Part shown: positions 11,329-23,616 of the stretch, piece by piece
Layout: every line of letters starts with the position of its first letter
Position numbering within the stretch: position 1 is the first letter of the stretch
Origin: Adiantum capillus-veneris
Taxonomy: Eukaryota > Streptophyta > Polypodiopsida > Polypodiales > Pteridaceae
NCBI GenBank assembly: GCA_014529385.2
Contig: CM043942.1
Coordinates: forward strand, 31,460,969-31,524,968
DNA length: 64,000 nt
Direction: 5' to 3'
Position numbers and translations under genes: made by a program
Notes under the pieces: generated by a model
Database searches by the model: none
Told to the model about the DNA's origin: nothing
What the model saw: the letters and a program-made list of their open reading frames with translations, nothing else

Positions 11329-12330
11329 ATTAAATTTTGGTTTGATTCATGGGCTCAAAATAGATCATGAAAAGACTGTCCAGTGAAAAAATTCAAAAAA
11401 GTGTCAGTTTTGGGCCTAAAGTTAATAATCACGATTATTAACTTTCAGCTCAGATTTGACCAAGGTTTATACCAGTGATTCATTACATGTGTACAAACAA
11501 ATTTTGTAAAGGCACAAAAGATTTGGATCACCAAAACAGGCTAAAAACTGAAATCTGTACTGATTGTCGAGAAATTGAGTCTGACTTTATGAATCTTGTT
11601 CAAATTAAGTTTTAACTTGATTCATAGGCTCAAAATAGATCATAAAAAGACTGTCTGGTAAAAAAGTTGAAAAAATTGTTCATTTTAAGTCAAAAGTTAA
11701 TAATCGCGATTATGAACTTTTGGCTCAAAATTGATCAAGGTTGATATCAGAGACTCTATGCATGATTTCAAACATCTTTTGTGAAGGCTCATAGAGTTTG
11801 GATCACAAAACATGCTAAAAATTGAACTTTGTACTGATTATCGAGAAATTGAGTCTAACTTGATGAATCTTGTTCAAGTTAAATTTTAACTTGATTCATA
11901 GGCTCAAAATAGATCATAAAAAGACTATTTAGTGAAAAAGGTGAAAAAATTATTCATTTTAGGTCAAAAGTTAATAATCGTGATTATTAACTTTTGGCTC
12001 AAAATTGATCAAGGTTGATACCATAGACTCTAAGCTTGATTGCAAACATCTTCTGTGAAGGCTCATGAAGTTTGGATCATAAAACAGACCAAAACCTTGA
12101 TAAAAATTGAAATCTGTATTGAATGTCGAGAACTTAAGTGTGACTTGGTAAATCTTGTTCAAATTCAGTGAAACTTGACTCATAGGCTTATATTGATGTG
12201 TTAAACAAGTATACGTGCTCAGATGACCAAAAATATGCAAAAAATTACCAAAAGTAAATAATCGCGATTATTTACTTTTGAAAAAAAGTGTAGTAAATAA
12301 TTACGATTATTTACATTTGCTCCAGAATTG
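11329..12330. repeat. ~276-bp tandem repeats, each with a palindrome
   Basis: Three to four diverged units with landmarks GATTCATAGGCTCAAAATAG, AAAAAGACTGT, a palindrome, GATCAAGGTTGATA and TTGTCGAGAAATTGAGTC-like words. Palindromes lie at 11418-11445, 11691-11722, 11965-11996, 12249-12280 and 12293-12314; another at 12571-12600 lies outside the tidy array. Centre-to-centre steps of the first four are about 274-283 bp. The half-site is CAAAAGTWAATAATCG; the copy at 12249-12280 is a perfect 32-bp palindrome. Part of the motif (GTTAATAAT...GATTTT) also occurs in each LTR near 10409 and 16215. Confidence 0.9.
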
Positions 12331-12865
12331 AGAAATTTTGCCCAACTGAATATACCACAGGGTCAAGCACATCAAGTAGACTCCACAAATCAAATTTGGT
12401 GAAATTTGGATCACAAAATTGAGACTTAAACCAGATTCTTGGAATAAGAGTCTGCGGACACTAAACAGTTATAACCTAGATAAATCTTGATCAAACTCAA
12501 CCAAACTTGTCCAGAGATCACAACAAGGTAATTACTTGGCAAAACAAGCCTAAAAAGTGTAGAAACTGAGAAAAGTAAATAATCGAGATTATTTACTTTT
12601 GAGCTCCAGAAACAAGATTTTGGACTTTTGAAATTGTACAGTGCTAGAACAACATAATACAAAGCCACTGGTCAATTTTGGGTTCCATCGGACCCAAATT
12701 GGTACCTGTGTGACAAAAAAGTCAAAGTCAATAAGAGCTAAAGTCCAAAAGGCTACACAAAGGTCACCACCAAAATTCTCTCAGAAGAGATAGATTCTGC
12801 CAAAAAGCACAGTGGATCTTCTAAGATCAAAAGCTACTCAAATGCAGGCACACAATGCTTAACAA

Positions 12866-14095
12866 TTGCAAGAAAAAGGTGCAGTATTACAACAAAACGA
12901 GCCAACGTCAACAGAAGCAGGTGATCAAAGCAAACAAAATGCAGATAAAGTTCAACCAAGTTCAATCAAGGGCAGCACTATTGGTGAAAACAAAGAAAAA
13001 CTCTCAAGCGAAGTAAAGCTAGATTTCCAGTTAGACAAAAACCTCATGTCTATTTGCACTTGGAAAAGATGTGGCCAACCACAGCTGGAAGATGGTCCTG
13101 GATTTGTGAGCATATCTGGAGATAAATGAGCAGAATGTTGGGGAATCATCTCCACCACCATTGAAGTAAGTTCACAGATCATTATAGCTCAATTCTACAT
13201 GATCACAACAAAAGATATGCCAGACAACATCATAATGGAAATGCCAATGGCCGAGAAGATATTAGAGATATAGAATTCAAACATGACGGAGTCATCACAG
13301 AAATCAAAGAATGAAGACCAAGACTGGTCACCCGCGGACGATAGCAAAAAGTCCTCAATCACAGTTAAAATGGAGGCTGATATCAAAGCAGATCTTATTG
13401 AAGATGATCCATCTCCATCAAACAAAACTTCAGAAGAGCTTAAAGAAAATCAGACAATAGTAAGTGCAGATCAAATAGAGCAAAAAGCAACCACAAAAGC
13501 TATTGAACAAAGAATACCCCCGAGACAAGAGGTAAAGAAGAAAAATCTTGCAGACAAAGGTAAAGCTAAAGTGAAACTTCTACAGATTTGCAAAGAAGGT
13601 GTGACAGCATATGCCTCTACATCAAAGAACCCTCATGGATCAGTGTCTTCAAGCAAGTTAAGCTTTCAAAACTTCAAGTCAATTGCTGACCTAACTGAAA
13701 CCTCAATGGAGACACCCAAAAAAGCAAAGGTATATCAGCCAAAGTACTCAAGAAAGCAAAGAAAAGTTAAGCAAGTGTTCGTTTCGAGCAGTTTAGTCAA
13801 AGTCAATGATCCGATTTGGGTTAAAGACGAGAAATCAACACAAAAAGACAAACACATGGGATGGATAGCATCACACTGGAGCTGAAAGGAACGGGAGTAC
13901 TATGGAGGTAATAGACAGATATGGGTGCCAAAACCGCAGGTTAGGGCATATGAAGTAACTTCAAGTCCCTCCCAAGAAAAAAGTCCCACAAGGTATCAAC
14001 CTCGACAATATCCTAGGATACCTAAGAAGCAGGTATACAACAAAACAACATTGAAAGATGCTAAAGTCAACCACAAATCTCAAGAGGATACATAA
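12866..14095 (+). pseudogene. Degenerate ORF of unknown function in the LARD-like element
   Basis: One frame is mostly open from 12866 to a TAA near 14095, broken by TGA at 13127-13129, a TAG near 13274 and TGA at 13883-13885. The longest open piece (13283-13885, 200 codons) is Lys/Ser/Glu-rich with basic stretches such as PPRQEVKKKNLADKGKAKVK. After the last stop the frame continues with KEREYYGGNRQIWVPKPQV and a basic, Tyr-rich stretch. No zinc knuckle or known gag fold was recognised. It could be a gag-like or element-specific protein; composition alone does not prove coding. Confidence 0.45.
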
Positions 14096-15540
14096 CAAAG
14101 AGGGATCTCAAAGGATCTTCCTCTTAGACAAGATTTTACACATAGTATACAAAGATTTGGCTACCAGTCAACCACAAGCCAACTGCAACTACACCAGAAC
14201 TGCATAAAGATCTCAAGAACTCAACAAGACCTAGAGTGAAGCAAAGTAAAAAAGGAGATACAAAGATCATTAAGAGATTTGGATTCCTAAGTCTTCCAAT
14301 GCTCCTAGTCAAAATCCAGATGCCGATAGCCAACAGATGCCTACAACAACATCAACGACTCCTATCAACATGCCTACTTGGAGAATCAAACGAATAATGG
14401 AGTCTTCACAGTCAAAGAAGGACAACCCCACCAACACGAATGCAGATTCAAAGAAGATAAAACAAGTATGACAAAAGAAACCTTCAATGCCAACATGGTC
14501 CTTCACTAATCCTCTTTTTGAGGATTCAAGCTTACTTTTACCAAAAGAAATGTTTGTAGTAAGCTCAAGAATGTAAAAAGTCAAGTCGCCAGGGTGCAAA
14601 AAACACTCTTTGGCATAGTCAGAGTCGGCGGGCTGCTGAGCCATAAAATGAGCAAAGCATTAGTCCCAAAGGTTCAAGTCATATTAAATTATGTGCTAAG
14701 AGTCGTAGTTACTAGGCTTATGCTCAAGCTAGAAGAGTTGAGCATATCTAAGTCATGTTGCTCATGCTAAATGAGATGAGCATAAGAGTCGAAGTCTATT
14801 AACTTACAATTGGTGGAGTGTTGTAGAGTATACAGTAAGATGAGAGCACAATGCACAGTAAGATGAGAGCACATATCCTCGTCAACGAAAACCATTCTTA
14901 AAGAGGTGCCAGCTTGCAAAGCCATGACATATGCTTTTATAGCTACACTATCTTTCTGAAGAACCCCTCAAAATCTTTCTTACACTGCATATTGTTTCCC
15001 ATGCATTACTGTGTATGCATAAATAGGATGTCCCATCATTTGGGACATATTCATTAGACACTCTTTTTTGCTTCCACCTATGCACCTTGAGTGGACTACA
15101 ACAGGCAAACCAATGTTCCAACATGCTACCCTTTCATATTTGTTGCCTTTTTGATTCCATATCTATCAACAAATAATCCCTTGAGTACTTTATTAATATT
15201 TCCCATGCTAATAAGTACTCCAATAATGCACGTATCCCAAAGGTACTTTTTTCGCACCGAGCCCTTTGGTCATCCAGGTATTAGACCCTAATTGAGAACC
15301 TCATCATTCTATTTCCCTTGTACATACTTTTCATCAATAAACAACAGCCTCATCATTATGCTATTACAATGGAAAAATGCAACATCATCTCTCAAAATCG
15401 ACTATTGAGACCAATGAAGATGCTGCGGAAAATTAAACCTCATCAATGAATTCAAAGACAAATGAAGACGATCAGCCCATCGACAACCAATCAAAACCTT
15501 CCACAGTCTCAACAGACACTTTTCAACAGTGTCCGAGGAC
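14096..15540. other. 3' part of the LARD-like interior, no gene recognised
   Basis: Short ORFs only. Near-duplicate words such as GCACAGTAAGATGAGAGCACA occur around 14835-14870. The segment runs up to the polypurine tract. Confidence 0.55.
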
Positions 15541-15551
15541 GGAAGGGGGAA
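15541..15551 (+). other. Polypurine tract of the LARD-like element
   Basis: GGAAGGGGGAA immediately before the right LTR (TGTTAAG), the expected site for plus-strand priming. Confidence 0.85.
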
Positions 15552-16561
15552 TGTTAAGCGAGCCGATGTCAGTTAATAGGAGCTGCTAAAGATCAAAGCC
15601 TTATGAATGCACATCAAACATGAATATGAAGAAGCAGCGAAGATTGGACTTACACACTTTTCACATTTTTCCAAAATGGCCATGTATTGTAATTTCACGA
15701 TTTATTTAGCCATTGTGATAATTGTAACATGTTACAGGCTTAATAAGAATTCCAAGATGTAAATCATAGATCACTTAGTGTACATGGGTTGCAGATACAA
15801 TAAGTGTAGAGCCTCAAAGGTCTTGGGCGCCGGACATTACACATTTTAGACCTTGGCTAAGGTATAAAAGCCAACTTTGTAAAGATTTTATTAAGTTTTT
15901 GGATAATGAAATACACAGCGTGAGCTAACAGCGCTCACTCCTCTCCTTCTCGTGCTTCCTACTCCCTCCTCGGTTGTCACATTGTACTCGTGTTTGTTGC
16001 ATTGCAACTGCAGGTAAGAGCTCTACACATTGACATAAACACATCATAGTATTTCGTAGATTTTGGCGTCGTCGACCTGCGGCCTAATTTCATCATAACT
16101 AGAAATTTACACTTTCAAATAAAAAACTAAGCATAGGCGGGGTATTGGGGCATCATTGCTAAGCATTTAGATGGATTCTGGGTTGAAAACGACTAGGTCA
16201 AAAATCCACTACTGTTAATAATCACGATTTTGGAACTTGACCTAAAGTGGGGTTTGAGATCATAAGCATGTGTACTTAGGTCTTATAAACATGTCCTAGA
16301 AGTTTCATTATGTTTGGATGTCATTTGATGATGTAACAGATGTGATTTGTTTGCCAATGAGCGATTGGCTTTTGGTGATTTCAGTCACTTGAGTGTAACT
16401 TGAGTTAGATGCAAGTTGTTAGTTGTTTTCCGAGATATTGACAACCTCTTGTAGCCTCTATGCACTAGTCGAGTCAGCTTCGTCCCATGGATTGACAATT
16501 TAATCGTGGTTCTCGCTAATACTGCAATAAGATAGGATGGTAAAGTTAGACATTCGTCCCA
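15552..16561 (+). repeat. Right LTR
   Basis: Starts TGTTAAGCGAGCCG and aligns through to CATTCGTCCCA with the left LTR. TATAAAAG at 15863-15870 corresponds to the left-LTR promoter. The exact right edge (16561-16563) is uncertain. Confidence 0.87.
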
Positions 16562-18219
16562 CAGTAGAACGTAATGATAGAAGTTTTTCCTTACAACTTG
16601 GTGGATGACCCTATATTATATGGTAGGTATTGGCTTAGTTTTGAAAGGTTTAAGATAAGCGGCCTGGTCTATTTTACTGGGGTAGCTGGTGCGATTATTT
16701 TTTTTAATAAGGTGCCTCTAGGGTTTGTTATTGAGCTTGCCTTTCTTGCTCAATACGGTTGATGCGTGTTGATTGTTGTGTGACAGATCTTTGGCAAAGC
16801 TGCTCATGTGGTTGAATATGGTTGTGGCCGAGTATGGTTGTGAATGGTTATCTTATAGTTGCTCATGTGGCTAAATATGGTTGCTTATTGCATCAGTTTT
16901 ATGTTATTTAATGGGCCTTAGTGACACACTCCCTTGGCCTTTGGTACAAGTGGGGGATTCTGGAATATCCCACTTCTATGTGTTTATGAATAAGGGAAAT
17001 TGAGCATTCATACTTACTACCTTTTATGTGGTTTTTTTGACTCGTGTAGTACATACTTACTAACATCTCTTTGTGTTACATGCGACTCCAAAGTATAGAT
17101 TGAATGCATGTATAAGCACCATTACTGACCCAAAAAAAATACCGGCTATTAATACCAAACTTTGTAAAGTTAAGAAATAGATATATGTGGCCCACTTCGA
17201 GGCTTAAAAACCTCATAAAACTCATCTTTGGCTTTATCTCATGAGAACTTGCAAAGCAAAAGGGGCTCCGCATGGTTTCCCTGCAACCTCTTGTAAATGA
17301 AACCATCTATGAATATATGCTATGGTTAGCTTTAACTTTCTTATTATTTGTCTTTGAAAGCAATTTAGTTGGTTGACATATATAACATGTGGGATACCCA
17401 TGCATCACCTACATACGGTGCCAATGCTAACTATATGTTGTGTTGTTTCCATGGGTGCAGGTGAGGGTTACCTTCTCATCTATGGTTTTCAAAGTTCCTT
17501 GGCTTGAAAATGGCGGAATTATACATCTTTAGGCTCTTGATTCTCTTGTACTTGTGTATAAAGACTATTTTGTACTATGAATGGGAATTATACCACCTTT
17601 TCATTGACATAGTTTCTAGTGTCTTTTGTGATTTGTAAGGATTCTTTGGTGTATATGTTATATTGTTATTGGAACGCACACACACCTAACACCAAGAGTA
17701 TTTTGGATACTATTCAAAAACCTAGTTACTATACTTTATCCCTTGATTTTTGTCCTAGATATTTTTACCTTGGAATGATCCTTGTGGGATGGGGATCTCT
17801 TCACATGGCCCTTATAGGTTCTTCTGGTCGGTTGAAGGCTGAAGAGGCTACTAGTTCTTTACCTTTGGTTGTATGTTTTCTCTAATTAACATTTTATGAA
17901 CTATGCAGAACTTAGCACTATCTCAAGGGTTAGAGCTTCCTACGAACCCTCTTTCTAAAGCTTCACTTCAAGTGCTTAGATGCATTCATGACCCTATGGC
18001 ATCTGAACTAATAGCAGGGGCTTCAGCTGATTTAGCCAGCTCCTTGGTTCAAACCATGTCGTTTGATAAGTGTGTCCATACCCTCGCCCAACTTTTCAAC
18101 AACTCTAAGGAAGGGGGTAGCAGATTTATCTGAATTTATTGAAGACATTCCCACCCTAACAATTGCACACAAATAAGAGCTAGCCAAATTCTCTTCTGAA
18201 GGTGCTGAACTGACCAAAT

Positions 18220-18254
<35 letters not shown>

Positions 18255-18858
18255 GTCACTTCATCTAACATTAATTGCTTCATCCAACTACACACACGCA
18301 TACCTTTTGGCTATGCATTTTTACTTTGGTTCCCCTAAACTCTTGATCTGGCACTTCATTTAGCACTTCATCTAGAGGTGACTTTGATTGTGTTCTAGAT
18401 CACTTTATGTAGTTGGGATAGTTGCATCCAACTATATACACTCATTTTCACTTGAGCTATTGATTTAACTAATGCCTTGTGGGAGATTACCTTAGTCTTT
18501 ACTGTGCACCTCCCTTAATGGGAATGTCTCACCCTCATCATGATGATCAGGTGCTCTCTCTTGCTTCCTCTGCAAAACCCTTTCCCCATCTACTGGGTGT
18601 ACATCACAATGTCTATTGCCTCTTGTTGGATACTTGAACTCATTGCCCCTTCAAGTGGCTCCCCTTTGCAGGCTATGATTTTCCTTGTCATGGATGTGTG
18701 ACCTCAATACCCCCTTCAATCAATCATTCTCAGCATTGAGCCGCTTGCTTTAAAGAGTGGCAGCGCATTGGGATACATCTTTGCATGTTTTTCTTCAACC
18801 CTTACATATGTAGGTGAGGGATCTGTGTTCCCTCACATAGACTTGGTTTTGTTTTTTC

Positions 18859-18861
<3 letters not shown>
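16562..18861. other. Unassigned stretch with short ORFs
   Basis: No recognisable domain. An ORF at 17619-17885 and one at 17903-18133 lie close together on the plus strand, but neither shows a motif I know. (CA)n lies at about 18224-18251. Confidence 0.5.

Positions 18862-18924
<63 letters not shown>
18862..18924. repeat. (GA)n microsatellite at the 3' side of the LINE
   Basis: About 31 GA units. On the minus strand the LINE's last bases AATAATAAAA are followed directly by this (TC)n. Confidence 0.95.
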
Positions 18925-18928
<4 letters not shown>

Positions 18929-19064
18929 ATTATCATCCTCGGAGGTCAAATATGACCTATGGGACCAAAGTTACATGTGATGTAGTATGTGTATGGCTGA
19001 TGAGTGACTCTCGATGCTCCAAAATTGTAGTCATGAGAGTCGCAATTGAGAGCCCACATTTTGG

Positions 19065-22000
19065 CTAGGAGAGGAAAGTGTGTAGGTCTAAGTTATGGCT
19101 GAAAATGTGAGAGAAGCAAGTTCGGATGTGACCAAAAGCTGAGCACTCTAGTAGTGTGTGGTACTCAGACTCTCGAACTTGCAATGAGCATAATGTGCAC
19201 AGTCGATTTGACTCTTCTCCATTGCCCCAATGCCCTTTCTCGCATCGAAGGAAATGGGAGCTAAGCCGAATCGCTGTGATAGTGCGTATCGTGGACAATG
19301 GAATAGGCTCAAGCATGTAAGTGTGAGTACGATTTCCTCTCTCAGCGAAGAACATGGTTTTGTAGTTGGGGGCAATATGGGTGGTGTAATGTATGAAGCG
19401 TAACCCATCGGATTTCTCCCAAGCCGTAATACATTGGCGTTGTAGAAAAGCTTCATTCACTTGAGAGTCAATTGAAGCATCATGTAGCAAGTGTAATGCA
19501 TCCCATCTCCCCAACCACTTCTTTATATCTTGCATCCATCCCGTGCTCAAGATCTTGCTTTTATGCATCTTTTGAACTTTTTTTCTTGCTTCCCATGCAA
19601 TTGTAGGAAGTCGATGTGAGGGGTTTTGACGCATCTTTATCATGTACTCCACAACCCTTTCCATACCCATAACCTCAATTGGAAGAGATCCCGACTCAAG
19701 AAGTAGGAGCATATATGGTGTTTGTGTCTTAACTTGGAGAAAGTTTGTAAGAAAACGCTTTTGGACATTCTCAAACTCTTTCCAAGTAGACTTTGAGATG
19801 CTCCCGCCCCACACTTCAACTCCATAAAGAAGAACCGGTGTCACCAATGCATCAAAAAGATACTTCTTGAGAACCCAACACTTGATGTTTCCTGCATTAC
19901 ACATGTTCTCAAATGCATAATATGCTCTCTTTCCCGCTTCCAAACGACGCATAGCACATTCATGCCACTTGTGATTGGATGGAACCTCAAGTCCAAGGTA
20001 CTTAAAGCTCTCAACAACTTCAAGTGTCTCATTGTTGTACACAATGCATGGCTTCTCCTTATGGTTGGTTTTCACAAGCATAACCTTTGTTTTGGATTCA
20101 TTTACAATCAGCCCACTATGCAAGCAAAAGTTCTCAAGGACAACCATAAGCTTTTGTGCATCTTCTAAAGTGTGTGCTAGAAGCACTACATCATCCGCAT
20201 ACAACAAAAGCATGATTACCGCATTGCAAATAGTGACCTCTTCAATGCCTTCTTCTTGCATAAAGTCAAGTACCATTTGTTCCAAGTGATCGATGCATAG
20301 ACCAAAGAGAGTTGGTGACAATGGACATCCTTGTTTAACCCCAATAGTGCTTACAAAAATTTCTGAAATTTCTCTTCCCATGCGCAATTGACAAATCACC
20401 TTCTCATAGATTCGAGAAACCGCAAGCATAAACTCACTTGGCACTTGGAGTTCTTCCATCCTTCTCCACAATTGTTACGTGGAATCATATCAAAGGCTTT
20501 CTTAAAGTCCACAAACAACAATACAATCGCTTACCTTTCAACCGACTTTCCTCCATGAGAACACGAAGAGTGACAAGATGATCAATGGTGCTATGGCATC
20601 GACGAAAACCCGCTTGTTCCTTTGCACGCTTGCCATTCTCTTCAACCCAATCACTCAATTTCATCTCCATTATGCACCCAAACAACTTTGTGCCATAAGA
20701 GACCCAATCATTATAGTCCGGTAGTTGCTTACATTCTTTACATCCCCTCCTTTATGCAAAGGCTTAAACCAATTAGTACTCCAATCATAAGGCATACCAT
20801 GTTGAAGTGCAAGGTTGAACATATCACACATCCACTCATGGGTAAAATATCCCGTCCATTTGATCATCTCCGGCTTGATACCTTGAAGATCTCCCGCTTT
20901 GCGAGTGGCCAGCTTTTCAAGCCCACCGCATACATCCTCAATAGTAAAAAAAGAGGGCATACATGGGAGTGAACCATAAAATGGCATTTTTTCAACATTT
21001 TCTTGCTCATATAATTGCCTACAATGTGTGTACATATCCACTAGACTCAAGTTACCAAAATTCTCAACCCGCTTGCCCCTCAAGTTTCTTCAAAATCTTC
21101 CACATGCATGTGCCTTTTCTCGGACTTGAAATTCTTGTTGCTTTACTTCCCATCTTCTTCTCTTCTTTTGAATCAATGCCTTGTATGTATGCAAATGACT
21201 TTGATAGTTGTCTTTGTCCATAGTTGCATCAAGCTTTATCAAGGACTTTTAAGCATCTTGACATTCTTTATCAAACCACCTTTTGCATGATCTATCTTTG
21301 TTGATACGATGGAGATGCTTTATGGCAAAGCATTCTTCTACACAAGAACAAATAGCTTTCTTGAAAGCTTCCCATTTAGTTTCCAATGGTGCATCACATT
21401 GAATCTTTGTCATCCATAATTTTTGCTCAACCATTTCAATGTGCATTGGTGCTCGTTTGAAATCCATACATAGTGATAACTTCTCTTTCCTTTGGCTGAG
21501 ATTATCATGCTTAGTTGCTTCTCCACATGAAAGGTCAATACATAAGGTGCGATGGTCAGATTCCGGGGTCCATTGACCAAACATAAAACTCTTTATGCGA
21601 TACATGATGGCTTCAGAGAGTAGCATATAGTCAATCACACTATCCCCATTATGTCTCCTACATGTAAATCCATTGGTTCCACTCCACAAAGATACACCAT
21701 TGGCAATGAGCATACCCGTGCTATTACACATGTGTAAAAGTAACTTTCCATAGTGATCCAACTCTTTCTCATCCATTGAAGTACGATCATACAAGTGAAC
21801 TTCCTCCAACTCCCTTGAAATGTATGGCATATCAAATTGTTGAGTATCATGTTGCAATGTTTTTGTGCGAGCATTCATATCCCCAAATACAATAACATCA
21901 CCTTCACCTTTGAAATAAGCAATGTCCTCTTCTAAATCAGAAAATGGCTGATCTCTATCCATGCAAGCATAAAAGGGAGAATCATGATGAGGAATGTAGC

Positions 22001-22349
22001 AACCGGCTACAAAAATGGGTGCTCTTTTTGGTGTCATAATTTTCAGCCATACATAACGTTTGTACTTGTCATCTTTTACAATTGATACAAAATCTTCCAA
22101 TCCTTTCTTAATCATACATGCTACCCCTCCTTGTCCTCTTCGTTGCTTGAGATTCTTTGACCAAATCAATGAATGTACATTGTAATCCTCCAAGCCGTTA
22201 ATCCTTTGTGTATCATGCTCCCAAGTTTCAGCAAGAAGTACAACATCGGCTTTGCTTGTTAGTTCATCAATGCCAACCCCCGCACTCCATGGGTATCCAT
22301 TACAATTCCAAAAGCATATTTTCAATTGTAACACGGTCTCATAGGTCAC
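19065..22349 (-). pseudogene. LINE ORF2: endonuclease plus reverse transcriptase
   Basis: The endonuclease part (22349-21249) begins LKICFWNCNGYPWSAG and contains LLAETWEHD, VIFGDMNART and the closing motif SDHRTLCIDL, typical of EEP endonucleases that nick target DNA. The same frame resumes after a TAA (21249-21251) and a TGA (about 21086) into the reverse transcriptase. Frameshifts fall near 20690 and 20515. Then come QAGFRRCHSTIDHL, GVKQGCPLSPTLFGL and the catalytic LLYADDVVLL (about 20188-20215). The tail has a Cys/His cluster (LCTLCSL...ECSAFGH). Total span of about 1095 codons is normal for L1 ORF2. Identification is firm; the gene is dead. Confidence 0.9.
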
Positions 22350-22355
22350 GCATCC

Positions 22356-23305
22356 CTATTTGCTTGAGGGGCTTGCCTCCTCCTTGGGCACATTTTCTTC
22401 ATGAGAGATCTCCTTGTTTTTATTATTCTTTTCCTCATATGCCTTGCGATGCATATTTTGTTGCTTAATAGTGCGATCTTCACATACAAAAAATTTTGTA
22501 TCCCTCAAATAGATCCAACTATTATCAAGGATAATCTTTCGCTTGGTCTCATCCGGCATGGTGCATACAATTGGCCATTCTCCCGAGCGAGGAGCTCCTT
22601 GCTTCCCCACTCTATGTGCTCCATAGACCATAACTCCGGACATGCCAAAGTGGGTTTTGAAGAAATCTTCAATAACAATGGCAAGAGAAAGAGGTGTCTC
22701 TAGCTTCTCTTCGGGAATTCCACGAATAACAATGTTCTTGGAACGTCGCTCCCGTTCCTTCAACACCTCCACATCCACATCCTCAACATTCTTTGTTTGA
22801 ACCATAGCTTGCATGAGTGAGGAATTAGAAACCACATTGCTACCACATACATCAGCCTAAGACTTGTTTGTGCATACATTTTTCATGTCGCATACATCCC
22901 GGCTCATGTGTCAAAATTCTCCTCTTTCAATACATGGTCATGCTCTACTTTGCTCATCCGCTCCTTCAAAGCATTCAAGTCCACAAGAGAGCGTTTACAT
23001 TCCTTGACTTCCTCTTCAAGTTGCATCAAACGTGTTGTTTGCATCTCAAGTGTCCTCTTGAGATTCTCATTCTCAACCACAAGTACCCTTAGTGTGCCAT
23101 TCTCCATTGCAAGTGCTCGTAAGTCTTCGCATTGTTTGTTTACAGTCTCTTGCAATGATACCAAGTATGCCATGATCATGGTTTCCGATGTCGTTGGTTG
23201 GGTGGTTGTGTTGTTATCTCCACACTTAGGAGATTTTAAATCATCTTCCACAATGGTTGTGGACCTTGTTGAAGAAGAAGAACCCTTGCGAGTACCGGAA
23301 GACAT
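22356..23305 (-). pseudogene. LINE ORF1: coiled coil and RRM-like RNA-binding part
   Basis: Two ORF pieces in different frames. The N-terminal piece (23305-22904) starts MSSGTRKGSSSS and has heptad-like ENENLKRTLEMQTTRLMQLE, suggesting a coiled coil. The second piece (22835-22356) has ERRSKNIVIRGIPEEK and VYGAHRVGK, like the RNA-binding part of L1 ORF1 proteins, and a Lys/Glu-rich tail. A frameshift near 22860-22900 separates them. In L1 elements ORF1p coats the RNA; that role is assigned by position and pattern. Confidence 0.7.
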
Positions 23306-23533
23306 TGTATGTAAAATAAGAGATGAGAGTCAATTTTCTTGAACCTGTTCACTTCTGAAATGCTGCTACAGAAACGCCCTTCATAACTTTGGAAATTTTT
23401 GTCTTTACATCAATGCGTAGAGGGCTTTTTGCTCTTCGATTGAGGCTATAGATCATCCAAATCGGAGTTCGGATGAAGAAGTTATGATCAAAAGAGTGGA
23501 CTGCTGTCTACTAGGTCAAAAAACGGCTGCGTT

Positions 23534-23534
<1 letters not shown>

Positions 23535-23613
<79 letters not shown>
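23535..23613. repeat. (GA)n microsatellite at the 5' side of the LINE
   Basis: About 39 GA units in the same orientation as the tract at 18862-18924, directly abutting the LINE's first bases (TAAACGCAGCCG on the minus strand). Confidence 0.95.

Positions 23614-23616
<3 letters not shown>

Larger units (their letters stand above)
9737..16561 (+). mobile_element. LTR retrotransposon without recognisable pol (LARD-like)
   Basis: Two ~1-kb LTRs in direct orientation enclose about 4.8 kb. A primer-binding site directly follows the left LTR and a purine-rich tract directly precedes the right LTR, fixing the plus orientation. No reverse transcriptase, integrase or protease motif was recognised inside. 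The interior has palindromic ~276-bp tandem repeats and one degenerate ORF. The flanking 5 bp (CTAAA on the left) find no clear duplicate on the right, so flanks have diverged or the right end is off by a few bases. Size and lack of pol fit a large retrotransposon derivative mobilised in trans (inference). Confidence 0.85.
18925..23534 (-). mobile_element. Decayed L1-type LINE (non-LTR retrotransposon)
   Basis: On the minus strand: an upstream untranslated part (about 23534-23306), a coiled-coil / RNA-binding ORF1, an apurinic-type endonuclease and a reverse transcriptase with a C-terminal Cys/His cluster, then about 140 bp of 3' sequence ending AATAATAAAA. Several stops and frameshifts make it inactive. 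Both ends abut (GA)n tracts in the same orientation (18862-18924 and 23535-23613). No poly(A) tail is evident. Confidence 0.85.

Noticed and set aside
9737-16561. Pair of LTRs as a segmental duplication of a host gene
   Set aside because: The primer-binding site and polypurine tract sit exactly at the inner LTR edges, which fits a retrotransposon.
19640-20289. Plus-strand ORFs across the LINE
   Set aside because: Antisense shadows of the reverse-transcriptase frame.
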